NCBI GenBank assembly: GCA_011390955.1
Contig: JAABRM010000017.1
Location: forward strand, 62,001-126,000
Length of the DNA stretch: 64,000 bases
Source of the DNA: Oscillatoriales cyanobacterium
GTDB lineage: Bacteria; Cyanobacteriota; Cyanobacteriia; Cyanobacteriales; Laspinemataceae
Direction of reading: 5' to 3'
Shown one piece after another: positions 17,098-25,253 of this stretch (the first letter of the stretch is position 1; the number at the start of each line of letters is the position of its first letter). The position numbers were made by a program, and so were the translations under genes. The notes beneath the pieces were generated by a model. It had not been told where the DNA came from. It saw only the letters and a program-made list of their open reading frames with translations, and did no database searches.

Positions 17098-17583
17098 CTA
17101 TTTCTTACGCATCAAATATTCATAAGCAAAAGTGACGGTTTCTGTCAGGGATTGGTTGCCTGCTGCATCAAAATCTGACATGGCATAAGTCATAGGCATC
17201 ACTCCTTTAAATTCCCACTGGGCTGACTCTGCCCCATCTTGTTTAAACACTGTAATGGTGGCGGTTTGAGTCTTGCCTTTGGTTTTGGTTGCCCCACCCA
17301 CATCAGGGGTTGAATGAGAATCATAAAACCAATCAGAAACGGCTTTGGGGTTTTTACTGGAGGTAATAAATTTGATGGTGATATCTTGGGATTCTACGGC
17401 GGAAGGGGCAGCTTGTCGGTTAACTTTACTTCCCTTGGATACCCCCAATGGCCCATCAGATTGAGTCACGGGAATGGTCAATTTCAAGCCAGAAACAGAT
17501 TCGACTAAGAGACCATCATCGAGATTATCCGCCTTAAATTGAAACCTAGCCTGGGATAGCGGTTCGCCTGCATCAAATGGCAT
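17098..17583 (-). CDS. CIS tail tube protein paralogue, gp19-like
   Basis: A 161-residue protein with a tube-like layout: ARFQFKADNLDDGLLVESVS near the N-terminus, SQDITIKFITSSKNPKAVSD in the middle, and EFKGVMPMTYAMSDFDAAGN toward the C-terminus, where tube proteins form the last beta hairpin. AGGAGA sits 7 bases before the ATG. It lies between two other tube genes in the same direction. A structural tube or baseplate-adaptor role is inferred from order and fold pattern. Confidence 0.8.
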   Translation of the reverse strand: MPFDAGEPLSQARFQFKADNLDDGLLVESVSGLKLTIPVTQSDGPLGVSKGSKVNRQAAPSAVESQDITIKFITSSKNPKAVSDWFYDSHSTPDVGGATKTKGKTQTATITVFKQDGAESAQWEFKGVMPMTYAMSDFDAAGNQSLTETVTFAYEYLMRKK

Positions 17584-17661
17584 TTTTTTTCTCCTAATAT
17601 TGAGTGTATGCAGCGTTATTGAATCATGTCACCATCGGTGACATTTGATTTAGATCGCTTT

Positions 17662-18132
17662 TTACTGTTTGCGTTCAACGCTTTCTACATTCAGGGTGAA
17701 TGTTTCCGTTAAAAAGTCTTGACCGCCGACATTAAATTCAGAAACTTCATAGCCTACCATCTGACATTGTTTCAGGTTGTAAGTGATGACTAATTTAGCG
17801 TCGGCATCATAGATTTCTATGGAACCATCGGTAAAACATTCGCTCCATTTGCCATCGCCCTCATAAGTAGAAGGCATCCCTTTTTTGAAGAGATCGAATA
17901 GTTTTTTGTTGCCATCTTCAATGACAGCGGTAATGGTGACATCTTGGTTGTTGTAGTAACCAGTTGAAGTGGTGTTTCTGATCATCTTGGCCTTGGCCGT
18001 AGAGGCGATCGGCTTACCGTGACCAGCGGTTTTGGCTTGAATATTAATGCCACTAACTTTCAAGAGTGGATACTCGGTGCCACCATATTTAAATGAAAAC
18101 CTGTTAGAAGAAATAGTAAGCAGGTCTGCCAT
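17662..18132 (-). CDS. CIS tail tube protein paralogue, next to sheath
   Basis: A 156-residue protein following the sheath gene, the usual place of the main tube subunit (Afp1-like). Its features are FSFKYGGTEYPLLKVSGINI, GYYNNQDVTITAVIEDGNKK, and a C-terminal CQMVGYEVSEFNVGGQDFLT with ETFTLNVESVERK. AAGGAGT is placed 8 bases before the ATG, a strong site expected for an abundant structural protein. A repeat block with hairpins separates it from the sheath gene. Confidence 0.8.
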   Translation of the reverse strand: MADLLTISSNRFSFKYGGTEYPLLKVSGINIQAKTAGHGKPIASTAKAKMIRNTTSTGYYNNQDVTITAVIEDGNKKLFDLFKKGMPSTYEGDGKWSECFTDGSIEIYDADAKLVITYNLKQCQMVGYEVSEFNVGGQDFLTETFTLNVESVERKQ

Positions 18133-18229
18133 ATTTTTACTCCTTTTAAATCAAGGGATTTTGGTGATAGGTGTCGTGTAGTCCCTTTGTCTACTTAACT
18201 TGGTCTACTTAAAAAGATGATTTCGGGTT

Positions 18230-18312
18230 GATCCCCCCTGCCCCCCTGGAAAAGGGGGGAGGTGAGGAGTTGATCCCCCCCTGCATAGCTTGAAAAGGGG
18301 GGAGGTGAGGAG
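18230..18312 (-). promoter_or_regulatory. G/C-rich hairpins between sheath and tube genes
   Basis: Two similar units each pair CCCCCC with GGGGGG (on the minus strand CCCCCCTTTTCCAGGGGGG is one). They follow the sheath stop codon by about 20 bases and precede the tube gene. They lack a U-tract, so full termination is uncertain; transcript stabilisation or partial attenuation setting the sheath-to-tube ratio is equally possible. The unit also exists elsewhere (31850-31880) and may be a spreading repeat. Confidence 0.45.
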
Positions 18313-18332
18313 GTTGGGTTTCGGACCGCTAA

Positions 18333-20048
18333 TTATTGGCCAGGAGCCCACTGACTGATGCGGAAGATGACAAATTCCGCTGGACGCACAGGGGCGACAC
18401 CCACTTCTATATAGAGGCGTCCTTTCATCATGGTGTCTGGGGTGTTGAGATCCCCGTCGCACTTGACATAGAAGGATTCACTGACGTTGCTGCCCACTAA
18501 AGCCCCTTCACGCCATAGCCCAGTCAAGAAGCTGGAAACGGTCTGGCTGACTCGACCCCAGAGGGCTTCGTCGTTGGGTTCAAAGACTACCCATTGAGTG
18601 CCAATTTCAATGGATTTTTCGATGTAGCTCATTAAGCGGCGAACGGGAATATAGCGCCATTGGATGTTGTCCGGTTCAACGAGGGTGCGAGCGCCCCAAA
18701 TTTTAATGCCCCGGTTGAAGTTGGCAAAGTTGCGGATGCAGTTGATGCCGAGGGGGTTGAGGAGTTCTTGTTCCCGGAAGTTGGTTTCGTAGGCTAGACC
18801 AATGACACCCCGTGGGGTTTCGTTCGCGGGGGCTTTGAATAGACCGCGTGTTTCATCGGTGCGGCACCATACGCCCATCATGTGTCCGCAAGGAGGAATG
18901 AAAATGGGTCGTCCGCCGTTGCGGGGGTTGGCGACTTTGATCCAAGGATAGTAGAGTGCGCCAAACATGGAACGCCGGTTAAACATACTTAACCAGGTGG
19001 CGACATCTTGGGGTTTTTGCTGTTCTGGGGGAACGGCTTTGTTGTCGTTTTTGCCCGGTTTGACTGGCGGTGGGTCGATTAACGCCATGCGATACGGTGG
19101 GCTGGGTGCGGAGTTTTCGCACATACTGAGCATCATTTCCATGATGCCGTGGAGTTGATCTAGGTCGATCAGTTCCCGTTGGTAAAGCAGCATTAGGTCG
19201 GGACAGGCAATGATGGAGACATCATCAATTTCAAATATGCCTTGGACGCCTTTGCGATCGCTGCGATTTCCTTGCAGTTCTCGCGGTAGCTGATTCACGT
19301 CAGTAATATAAGCTGCCGGTGGGCTGACTTGATAGACTCCATTGGCGGGCCGCTTGGATAGGGCTGACACTGCGGGCAGTCCTGCCGCTAATTCAATATC
19401 CAAATACTGCGAATCGGCTAAAGCGGTGAGTACATAGCTGCCAACTTCAGCGGCTACGTCTTCTTTCATGGTCAGGTTGCTGAAGCTTTCCAGGGATTCA
19501 TCGCCCCGCTTCACTGTCACCTTAAAGTATTCGCCAGTGTCTAAAGGTGGTTCGCTGTCGTCTTCTGGCTGGATCGGGGTGTCGGTTTCGACTTGCACCG
19601 TCAGTTGTCCGGTGACTGCGGGTAATGCGGCTTCGTCTCCAGCAGCGGCGGCCCCTGCCCCTTTGACATTAAATAATAGAGCCGTAACGCCGGAAGAGGT
19701 TAATAGTTTCGTGGCGGTTTCTTGAGCCGTTGGCGCCTCAGCACCCGGTAGTCGGCTGCCAAGACTCGTGACCCAGCAACGACCGCCACCATTCAGGAAC
19801 CAACCTTGAACAGCAAAGGGTAGATACGCGCCAAAGTCGGTAAACCCATCGGATCCGGGTTTGCCAAAGTATTCTAAATACTGATCCCAAGTGGTGACTA
19901 ACATCGGTTTGAAGGTTTCCGCGTCACCGCGTACATCTTCCGTAAAGCCGATAAAGCCAGGAACACTCAGGTTAACTCCTTCTATCGGTCGATTCCCCCG
20001 GTCTACTTCTTCGACGTAGACACCTGGGGCAAAATAATCCAAAGGCAT
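18333..20048 (-). CDS. CIS tail sheath protein
   Basis: The 571-residue protein is a contractile sheath subunit: it begins MPLDYFAPGVYVEEVDRGNR with VPGFIGFTEDVRG after it. The C-terminal domain has the conserved VEPDNIQWRYIPVRRLMSYI, VFEPNDEALWGRVSQTVSSF and a last beta strand ending in VIFRISQWAPG. A variable inserted domain occupies roughly residues 130-260. Sheath subunits surround the tube and contract to drive it into a target membrane. GGAGG lies 9 bases before the ATG. Only one sheath gene is present, whereas Afp-type systems often have two or three. Confidence 0.95.
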   Translation of the reverse strand: MPLDYFAPGVYVEEVDRGNRPIEGVNLSVPGFIGFTEDVRGDAETFKPMLVTTWDQYLEYFGKPGSDGFTDFGAYLPFAVQGWFLNGGGRCWVTSLGSRLPGAEAPTAQETATKLLTSSGVTALLFNVKGAGAAAAGDEAALPAVTGQLTVQVETDTPIQPEDDSEPPLDTGEYFKVTVKRGDESLESFSNLTMKEDVAAEVGSYVLTALADSQYLDIELAAGLPAVSALSKRPANGVYQVSPPAAYITDVNQLPRELQGNRSDRKGVQGIFEIDDVSIIACPDLMLLYQRELIDLDQLHGIMEMMLSMCENSAPSPPYRMALIDPPPVKPGKNDNKAVPPEQQKPQDVATWLSMFNRRSMFGALYYPWIKVANPRNGGRPIFIPPCGHMMGVWCRTDETRGLFKAPANETPRGVIGLAYETNFREQELLNPLGINCIRNFANFNRGIKIWGARTLVEPDNIQWRYIPVRRLMSYIEKSIEIGTQWVVFEPNDEALWGRVSQTVSSFLTGLWREGALVGSNVSESFYVKCDGDLNTPDTMMKGRLYIEVGVAPVRPAEFVIFRISQWAPGQ

Positions 20049-20350
20049 AAGTGGATATCCTCCATTTGCTATTTGGCAACAGCTTGGCTTTTGGCAGCAG
20101 GTCTAATTCATCCCTTAATTCCTTCATCCCTCGATCCCTTCATTCCTTTATCCTTTCCCAAACCGCTAGTTTTGGCTCCGGTTTTCTGATGGAAATTTGG
20201 GAATGTCTGGACTTAGACAAAACTTAGGCAGTAAAATGATGAGTATTCGGTTTGATATTTTTCATGCGGAGGTGCGATCGCCTAAAAGCATCTCTGCATG
20301 GAAAATTTTCTTTGGTTTTTTTCTACTTTCCTAGAGCCAAGCTGAACCAG
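20049..20350. other. Intergenic region upstream of the sheath gene
   Basis: About 300 bases hold no gene I can support. They presumably carry the leader of the sheath-tube transcript. Short TTCATCCC/TTCATTCC-like runs are visible around 20105-20155, but no clear palindrome or promoter can be assigned. Confidence 0.4.
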
Positions 20351-20884
20351 TTAATTGGTTGGCACGGTTGGCAGTTGCGACATTTCTACATAGAATGGCA
20401 AGTCTGTTGCCACTGGCATGGGAATTGTCACGGTGACATATAAGGCGGGACGGAGCGGTACACCCAGAGCATTCCAGAGGGCGATGGTCTGATTCAGATC
20501 GATGGTAGAAATATCGATGGGGACAATCGTAGAACCTCGGAGGGCGATCGGCAGAACTTCCTGGGGCAAGCAATGGTGGCTTAATAGCATCTTGAGTGCT
20601 TCTGAAAGCAGATGCTGCTCGCCGATCGCTGTGGCATCCCAGGCGGTAATCAAAAACGATAGGTCAAACCAAAGGATCGCCTCTGATTTCTGGCTGGTTT
20701 TGTCGGGTATTTGCTGATGTAACTGCCTCTGTTCATGGGGTCGAAGTTCATAACAGTATAAGTTCAGCCGCGAGCCGATCCCCCGATCCACTGTGGGGTG
20801 GTCGAAATCAATTTGCTCCGTAGCAATTGAAGAGGCATTACCAGCCAGGATTTCTGCCAAACTCTGAGCAACCGCAGGAATCAT
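20351..20884 (-). CDS. DUF4255/Pvc16-like CIS protein, short form
   Basis: A 177-residue protein composed only of the DUF4255 domain: AVAQSLAEILAGNA, QIDFDHPTVDRGIGSRLNLY, WFDLSFLITAWDATAIGEQH, LLSEALKMLLSHHCLP and a C-terminal PLRPALYVTVTIPMPVATD. It is the first gene of the minus-strand CIS cluster, 302 bases before the sheath. Afp16/Pvc16 family proteins cap the distal tail end and limit its length. Having two DUF4255 proteins at opposite ends of one cluster suggests separate roles, perhaps cap and membrane- or ATPase-facing adaptor. Confidence 0.8.
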   Translation of the reverse strand: MIPAVAQSLAEILAGNASSIATEQIDFDHPTVDRGIGSRLNLYCYELRPHEQRQLHQQIPDKTSQKSEAILWFDLSFLITAWDATAIGEQHLLSEALKMLLSHHCLPQEVLPIALRGSTIVPIDISTIDLNQTIALWNALGVPLRPALYVTVTIPMPVATDLPFYVEMSQLPTVPTN

Positions 20885-21076
20885 AAGTGGGTGATTAGGC
20901 CGTACAAGTTATAGATTAGTCAGGAGACTCGCATCTGGTTATTAGACTTTGGTCGAAACTTTAAAATTTGTTGTGTTTTCTAGTCGTTTGCCCACATCTA
21001 TGGTTAAGGTAGATGTGCTACCGATCCTATGCCGACAAATAACGGGATCCCCGCTTGAAAACCAGAAGGTGACTCT

Positions 21077-22420
21077 ATGCAAAAGTTGAGTTTAGATCGG
21101 CACTTATTTTTAGGGATGATGGGGAGTCAAGCAACTTCGCGATCGCCCTCGGCATCGCCCAAAGACTCTCCTCAGCTATCTGCCAGTTTGGTGAAGGTTT
21201 GTCAGCGGCAACTGACACAGTTAGTCGAAAAACTGCCCCTGCTGGGTGCTTGGTTGGTTTTTCGCGATCGCCCCTCTTCTTTGGGGACTAGGCATCGAAT
21301 GGCTATGGTCCGCGAAGAACGTCCGGGTTTTGACCCCCAACGCTTGTCTGAGATCGAGTCGGAACTGTGGCTACATGAATATGTAGATGGCGATCGGCGA
21401 AATGTTCCTCAAAATGTTCCTCAAAATGTTCCTCAAAATGTTCCCCCATATCTATATTTTTATCCTTTAGTTGCTACCGATGCCACGGACAAATCCGATC
21501 TAGAAAATTCTGGCGAACTTTTGGCGCATTCTCCAGGAATTAATCCGGCTAATCTGGCGGCGATCGCCCCTCAGAAAGCCCTCTCTTTAAATGGCGATCG
21601 CTCAGGTATTTCTGCGGATTCACCTGTAGATGAGTATTTACTATTGTGGGCGCATCAACCGCTTTCTACGGCGGAACAAGAAGCCACGGCACAACGAGTT
21701 GAATCGATCGGTGATTATTTAGTGATGATGCGAGATTATCATCGGCAAGAAGAGGAAATTCAGTTACTAGAAATTGCGATCGGACGCAGCGAACATCAAC
21801 TCAGAAATTACCTGGGAATGATTGGGCTTTACGCTCAAAATTTGCATTGGGGCTTGTCCGATCCTATTTTTAAAGAACAGGCTATGATTATTGGCGATAC
21901 GGTTCGGAATATGAGCCAAAATTTAACTCAACTATTAAACTACAGTAAACCGAAAAAAAACCAGATTAAAGTGCAAAACTTTCAGCAAGTAATCGAAAAA
22001 ATATATCGGTTATTTGAAAATAAATTGGCCGAAAAACCTGTAATTTTTTCTTGGGAAAAGTCGCCTTTGGAATTTGAATTTGAACCTTGGCAAATCGAAC
22101 AAGTTTTTGAGAATTTGTTGAGCAATGCGATTGAATTTAGTCCCGTGGGCGGGGTGGTCAATTGTCAATGGCGGCTATTTAGAAATGAAGTGATGATTAA
22201 AATGAGCGATCGCGGGCCGGGATTTGCTCCCGAATACCTAAAAAATGCTTTTACTCCGTACTATTCTAAGCGTCCGGGAGGCACGGGTTTAGGATTGGCG
22301 ATCGCTAAGAAGATTATCTTAGATCATCAAGGTTCGATTTGGTTAGAAAATCTTCCCGAAGGTGGGGGGCAAGTTTCCGTTGTTTTGCCCCGCTATGCTT
22401 GCGAATCTAAGATTAATTAA
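21077..22420 (+). CDS. Sensor histidine kinase next to the CIS cluster
   Basis: A 447-residue cytosolic kinase with no membrane helix. The N-terminal 220 residues form a variable sensory region including a 12-base DNA repeat encoding VPQN units. The phospho-acceptor His is near residue 239 in SEHQLRNYLGMIGLYAQNLH. The ATPase domain has an N box (EQVFENLLSNAIEFSPVGG), G1 (SDRGPGFAP) and G2 (GGTGLGLAIAKKII). It diverges from the CIS operon across a 190-base shared upstream region and is followed by a response regulator, so it may sense the signal that controls CIS production; that link is positional. Confidence 0.88.
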   Translation: MQKLSLDRHLFLGMMGSQATSRSPSASPKDSPQLSASLVKVCQRQLTQLVEKLPLLGAWLVFRDRPSSLGTRHRMAMVREERPGFDPQRLSEIESELWLHEYVDGDRRNVPQNVPQNVPQNVPPYLYFYPLVATDATDKSDLENSGELLAHSPGINPANLAAIAPQKALSLNGDRSGISADSPVDEYLLLWAHQPLSTAEQEATAQRVESIGDYLVMMRDYHRQEEEIQLLEIAIGRSEHQLRNYLGMIGLYAQNLHWGLSDPIFKEQAMIIGDTVRNMSQNLTQLLNYSKPKKNQIKVQNFQQVIEKIYRLFENKLAEKPVIFSWEKSPLEFEFEPWQIEQVFENLLSNAIEFSPVGGVVNCQWRLFRNEVMIKMSDRGPGFAPEYLKNAFTPYYSKRPGGTGLGLAIAKKIILDHQGSIWLENLPEGGGQVSVVLPRYACESKIN

Positions 22421-22496
22421 CTAGATTAACTAGGATTAATTAACAATTCAATCAGGTAAATTACCTGGAAACTGCTGGCGATTAACGTTGATTTTT

Positions 22497-22534
22497 AGCA
22501 ATACATCGACTTATTTAAATGTATTGCTTTTTTC
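22497..22534 (+). terminator. Rho-independent terminator after the histidine kinase
   Basis: AGCAATACAT at 22497-22506 pairs with ATGTATTGCT at 22519-22528, followed by TTTTTTC. It separates the kinase transcript from that of the response regulator, implying that the regulator has its own promoter downstream. Confidence 0.7.
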
Positions 22535-22538
22535 GGAG

Positions 22539-22577
22539 AAAAAATAACCAAAATTATCGTAATTTTGGTTATTTTTT
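22539..22577. promoter_or_regulatory. Perfect 18-bp inverted repeat upstream of the response regulator
   Basis: AAAAAATAACCAAAATTA and its exact complement surround a 3-base TCG loop. As RNA it makes a long A/U hairpin with a U-tract on either strand, so it may be a second terminator. As DNA it could be an operator for the regulator 50 bases downstream. Confidence 0.6.
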
Positions 22578-22627
22578 GACATTGTTCTGTCATTTATTTA
22601 TATAGAGCTAAAAATCAGGTAAAATTA

Positions 22628-23320
22628 ATGCTGAATTATGAAGTAAAATTACCACAAATTATTTCTATTTTATTAGTGGATGACGAACCAATGTTTCGCA
22701 AAGGATTAAAAACTTTGCTGGCATTTTATAGTGCTAATGGTGGTTTAACATTTAATGTAGTGGGGGAAGCCGCTTCCGTCGCCCAAGGGGTGAAACTGGC
22801 GGCAGAACAACATCCGATGATTATATTATTGGATATGGAATTACCCAACCAAGATGGGATTGATGCTTTGCATCAGTTTAGAGAGTTAAAGTATAAAGGA
22901 AAAGCGATCGTTTTATCGGCGCATCGCGAGGATGAATTAATCTTTAAAGCGATGGAATCGGGAGCATGGGGTTATGTGTTTAAAGATTGTGTCGCCCAGC
23001 AATTATATGATGCGATCGCCACCGTGATTAAAGATGAAGTTTATCTAGCCCCGGAAGTGATAACGCGATTTTTTCGGATGTTTCACTTTTATGGGGGACA
23101 TTCTCTGACCGGCAATAAAGCTGTTTACTTAACCGAACGAGAACAAGAAGTTTTACAGTGGTTAGTTCAAGGGGCTTCTAATGAAGAAATCGCTGAAAAT
23201 CTTTGTGTCACTACCGCCACTGTTAAAGCTCATTTAACCTCCATCTTTGAAAAATTTCAAGTCAAAAATCGCAGCCAAGCCATTGTTAAAGCGCTCAAAT
23301 TGGGTTTAGTTTCGGCTTAA
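22628..23320 (+). CDS. NarL/FixJ-type response regulator
   Basis: A 230-residue two-domain regulator. The receiver has ISILLVDDEPMFRKGLKTLL at the start, the phospho-acceptor Asp near residue 69 in IILLDMELPNQDG, and the conserved Lys in GYVFKD. The C-terminal LuxR-type helix-turn-helix spans about 168-222 (LTEREQEVLQWLVQGASNEE then VTTATVKAHLTSIFEKFQV). It is the likely partner of the kinase at 21077, although a terminator separates them. Target genes are unknown; the adjacent CIS operon is the obvious candidate. Confidence 0.9.
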   Translation: MLNYEVKLPQIISILLVDDEPMFRKGLKTLLAFYSANGGLTFNVVGEAASVAQGVKLAAEQHPMIILLDMELPNQDGIDALHQFRELKYKGKAIVLSAHREDELIFKAMESGAWGYVFKDCVAQQLYDAIATVIKDEVYLAPEVITRFFRMFHFYGGHSLTGNKAVYLTEREQEVLQWLVQGASNEEIAENLCVTTATVKAHLTSIFEKFQVKNRSQAIVKALKLGLVSA

Positions 23321-23321
23321 T

Positions 23322-24047
23322 TTGTTGTTTTTTGTTTTTTGTTTGTTGGTTGTTGTTTGTTGGTTGTTGTTTGTTGGTTGTTGTTTGTTGTTTGTTGTTT
23401 GTTGTTTGTTGTTTGTTGTTTGTTGTTTGTTGGTTGTTGTTTGTTGTTTGTTGTTTGTTGTTTGTTGTTTGTTGGTTGTTGTTTGTTGGTTGTTGTTTGT
23501 TGTTTGTTGTTTGTTGTTTGTTGGTTGGGGTGTAATTGATAATTGATAATTGATAATTGATAATTGATCTTGGTATTTAATTGTCAATTATCAATTGTTA
23601 ATTTTCTTTAATTGTCAATTGTCAATTATCAATTGTTAATTTGATTTAATTGTCAATTATCAATTGTTAATTTGATTTAATTGTCAATTGTCAATTATCA
23701 ATTGTTAATTTGATTTAATTGTCAATTGTCAATTATCAATTGTTAATTTGATTTAATTGTCAATTGTCAATTGTCAATTATCAATTTGATTTAATTGTCA
23801 ATTGTCAATTATCAATTGTTAATTTTCTTTAATTGTCAATTATCAATTGTTAATTTTCTTTAATTGTCAATTATCAATTATCAATTGTTAATTTTCTTTA
23901 ATTGTCAATTATCAATTGTTAATTTTCTTTAATTGTCAATTGTTAATTTTCTTTAATTGTCAATTATCAATTGTTAATTTTCTTTAATTGTCAATTGTCA
24001 ATTGTTAATTTTCTTTAATTGTCAATTATCAATTATCAATTGTTAAT
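23322..24047. repeat. Long heptanucleotide repeat block
   Basis: Positions 23322-23526 are about 29 heptamers of GTTGTTT with GTTGGTT variants. From about 23530 to 24047 the units are AATTGAT, then TCAATTG/TCAATTA strings punctuated by TTAATTTTCTTTAATTG or TTAATTTGATTTAATTG roughly every 30-45 bases, giving a higher-order periodicity. It lies between convergent genes and has no coding content; long frames across it are artefacts of a 7-base repeat without stops. Confidence 0.9.
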
Positions 24048-24088
24048 TGTTCTCCCCCGCTCCTCTGCTCTCCTATTAGTAAGTGAAA

Positions 24089-24121
24089 GATCCCCGGTTT
24101 TTTTAACAAAGCCGGGGATCT
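24089..24121. terminator. Hairpin between convergent genes
   Basis: AGATCCCCGG at 24089-24098 pairs perfectly with CCGGGGATCT at 24112-24121, with a T-run in the loop. It lies about 30 bases after the stop codon of the minus-strand DUF4330 gene and can act in either direction. Confidence 0.65.
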
Positions 24122-24149
24122 ATGCTTTTTCGGTTGGATTTCGGTTGTA

Positions 24150-24677
24150 CTATTGAATTCGCACTTCGATTACACTGCCATTGAAGTTATATAGTGGGCC
24201 ATCAAGTTCCACAGGGGTGCCAATTTTTAACTTGTTATTGCCTAAAACTGGGCCAGTTTCCGTCATGGTCGCTTTCCCCGCAATGGTTAAAATCATATTC
24301 AGGCGAAAAGAGTCTTCCACTCGCGGATCTGGCATGACTTTTAAGGTGCCGTCCGGTTGCGGAACGGCTAATTCATCAATCAGTCTTCGGACTGACTTAA
24401 CCTCAACTTCACCGTGAGGTTGGTTGCGAATAATGATGTTGGTTTTTTTGCTTTTCTCAAATTCTTGAACTAAAGCGTTGGGGTTACGCACACTCAAACC
24501 CCGAACCAAAACATCCATTTCTACGGGTTTTGTGGTGACACCAATTTGGGCGACCGATCCTGATTTTCCCGGCAGCAAAAAGATGCCGATGATTACAAGT
24601 AGAATTACCAACCCTGCACCAATGTCTAAGATGCTTAATTTACCAAATAAGCGCCCTTGAGAGTCTAAAACTTTCAT
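24150..24677 (-). CDS. DUF4330 family membrane-anchored protein
   Basis: A 175-residue protein starting MKVLDSQGRLFGKLSILDIG with a single transmembrane helix at about residues 20-38 (GLVILLVIIGIFLLPG), followed by a periplasmic or lumenal beta-rich domain (VEMDVLVRGLSVRNP, then PVELDGPLYNFNGSVIEVRI). This matches DUF4330, a family frequent in cyanobacteria. The function is unknown; the layout resembles small periplasmic membrane-anchored adaptors. Confidence 0.75.
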   Translation of the reverse strand: MKVLDSQGRLFGKLSILDIGAGLVILLVIIGIFLLPGKSGSVAQIGVTTKPVEMDVLVRGLSVRNPNALVQEFEKSKKTNIIIRNQPHGEVEVKSVRRLIDELAVPQPDGTLKVMPDPRVEDSFRLNMILTIAGKATMTETGPVLGNNKLKIGTPVELDGPLYNFNGSVIEVRIQ

Positions 24678-24997
24678 CTACAAATATGCCCTATCCATCT
24701 AAGAGTCAAGATAAATCATCCGAACATTTTCTGGCTCGATCCGGCTAAAAGCCCTATCCCAGCTAGAAAATTTCTTCCGTAAGTATAGTGGCAAAAGCTG
24801 TGATTTGTGGCGATCGCTTTTTAACCAGCATATTTCTTATCTGTTATTTGTTGGTTGGGGATTCTTTGGTTGTTGGTTCACTGTAACAAATAACAATCAA
24901 AAATCAACAATCAACAATCAACAATCAACTTCAATTGCTCCGTTGCATGGCTAATCAATATCCCCGGTATGGCAACTACTCAAAGGTCCGGTAGGCA
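24678..24997. other. Intergenic region with short AACAATC repeats
   Basis: No gene is visible. Around 24884-24930 a run of AACAATC heptamers continues the repeat style of the window, mirrored by TTGGTTGTTGG-like units at about 24850-24880, which could pair into an imperfect hairpin. Confidence 0.5.
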
Positions 24998-25156
24998 AAA
25001 GGTTTGCTCCTGGTGTGCTTCGGTGTACTTTCAGCTTTTCCTCTAAAAACGATTCCCGCTTCAGGATCCGATATGCACGCGGAATCACACCTCTGGGGAA
25101 AGCGATCGGACCACTTGGGCTAAAGATTCCACTAATTTAATGTTCTTAATGTTCAT
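24998..25156 (-). pseudogene. Decayed second copy of the VapB-like antitoxin N-terminus
   Basis: On the minus strand this matches the first half of the antitoxin at 25697-25957: it opens MNIKNIKLVESLAQVV with a 9-base duplication of the start, then diverges. A degenerate palindromic element (GATTCCCGC ... GGATCC ... GCGGAATC) interrupts it where the intact gene has the HIP1 site, and the frame is lost afterwards. The flanks, including the AGAAACC palindrome pair, are also duplicated. It is the remnant of a duplicated toxin-antitoxin locus. Confidence 0.7.
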
Positions 25157-25253
25157 AGATTCTCATAATTGCTCAGAAACCGGGTTACTTATATAAATCT
25201 TAGCTAAAGTCTCAAAGTTATGCGAGAAACCCGGTTTCTTTTGCCCCCAAAAT

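Noticed and set aside
23306-23587. Several long frames in different phases across the GTTGTTT array
   Set aside because: A 7-base unit without stop codons leaves all three phases open; products are monotonous CCLLFVV or NKQQTTN repeats with no start context.
23530-24047. Possible CRISPR-like array because of regular repeats and spacers
   Set aside because: Intervals are themselves repeats with no unique spacers, units are 7 bases, and no cas gene is present.
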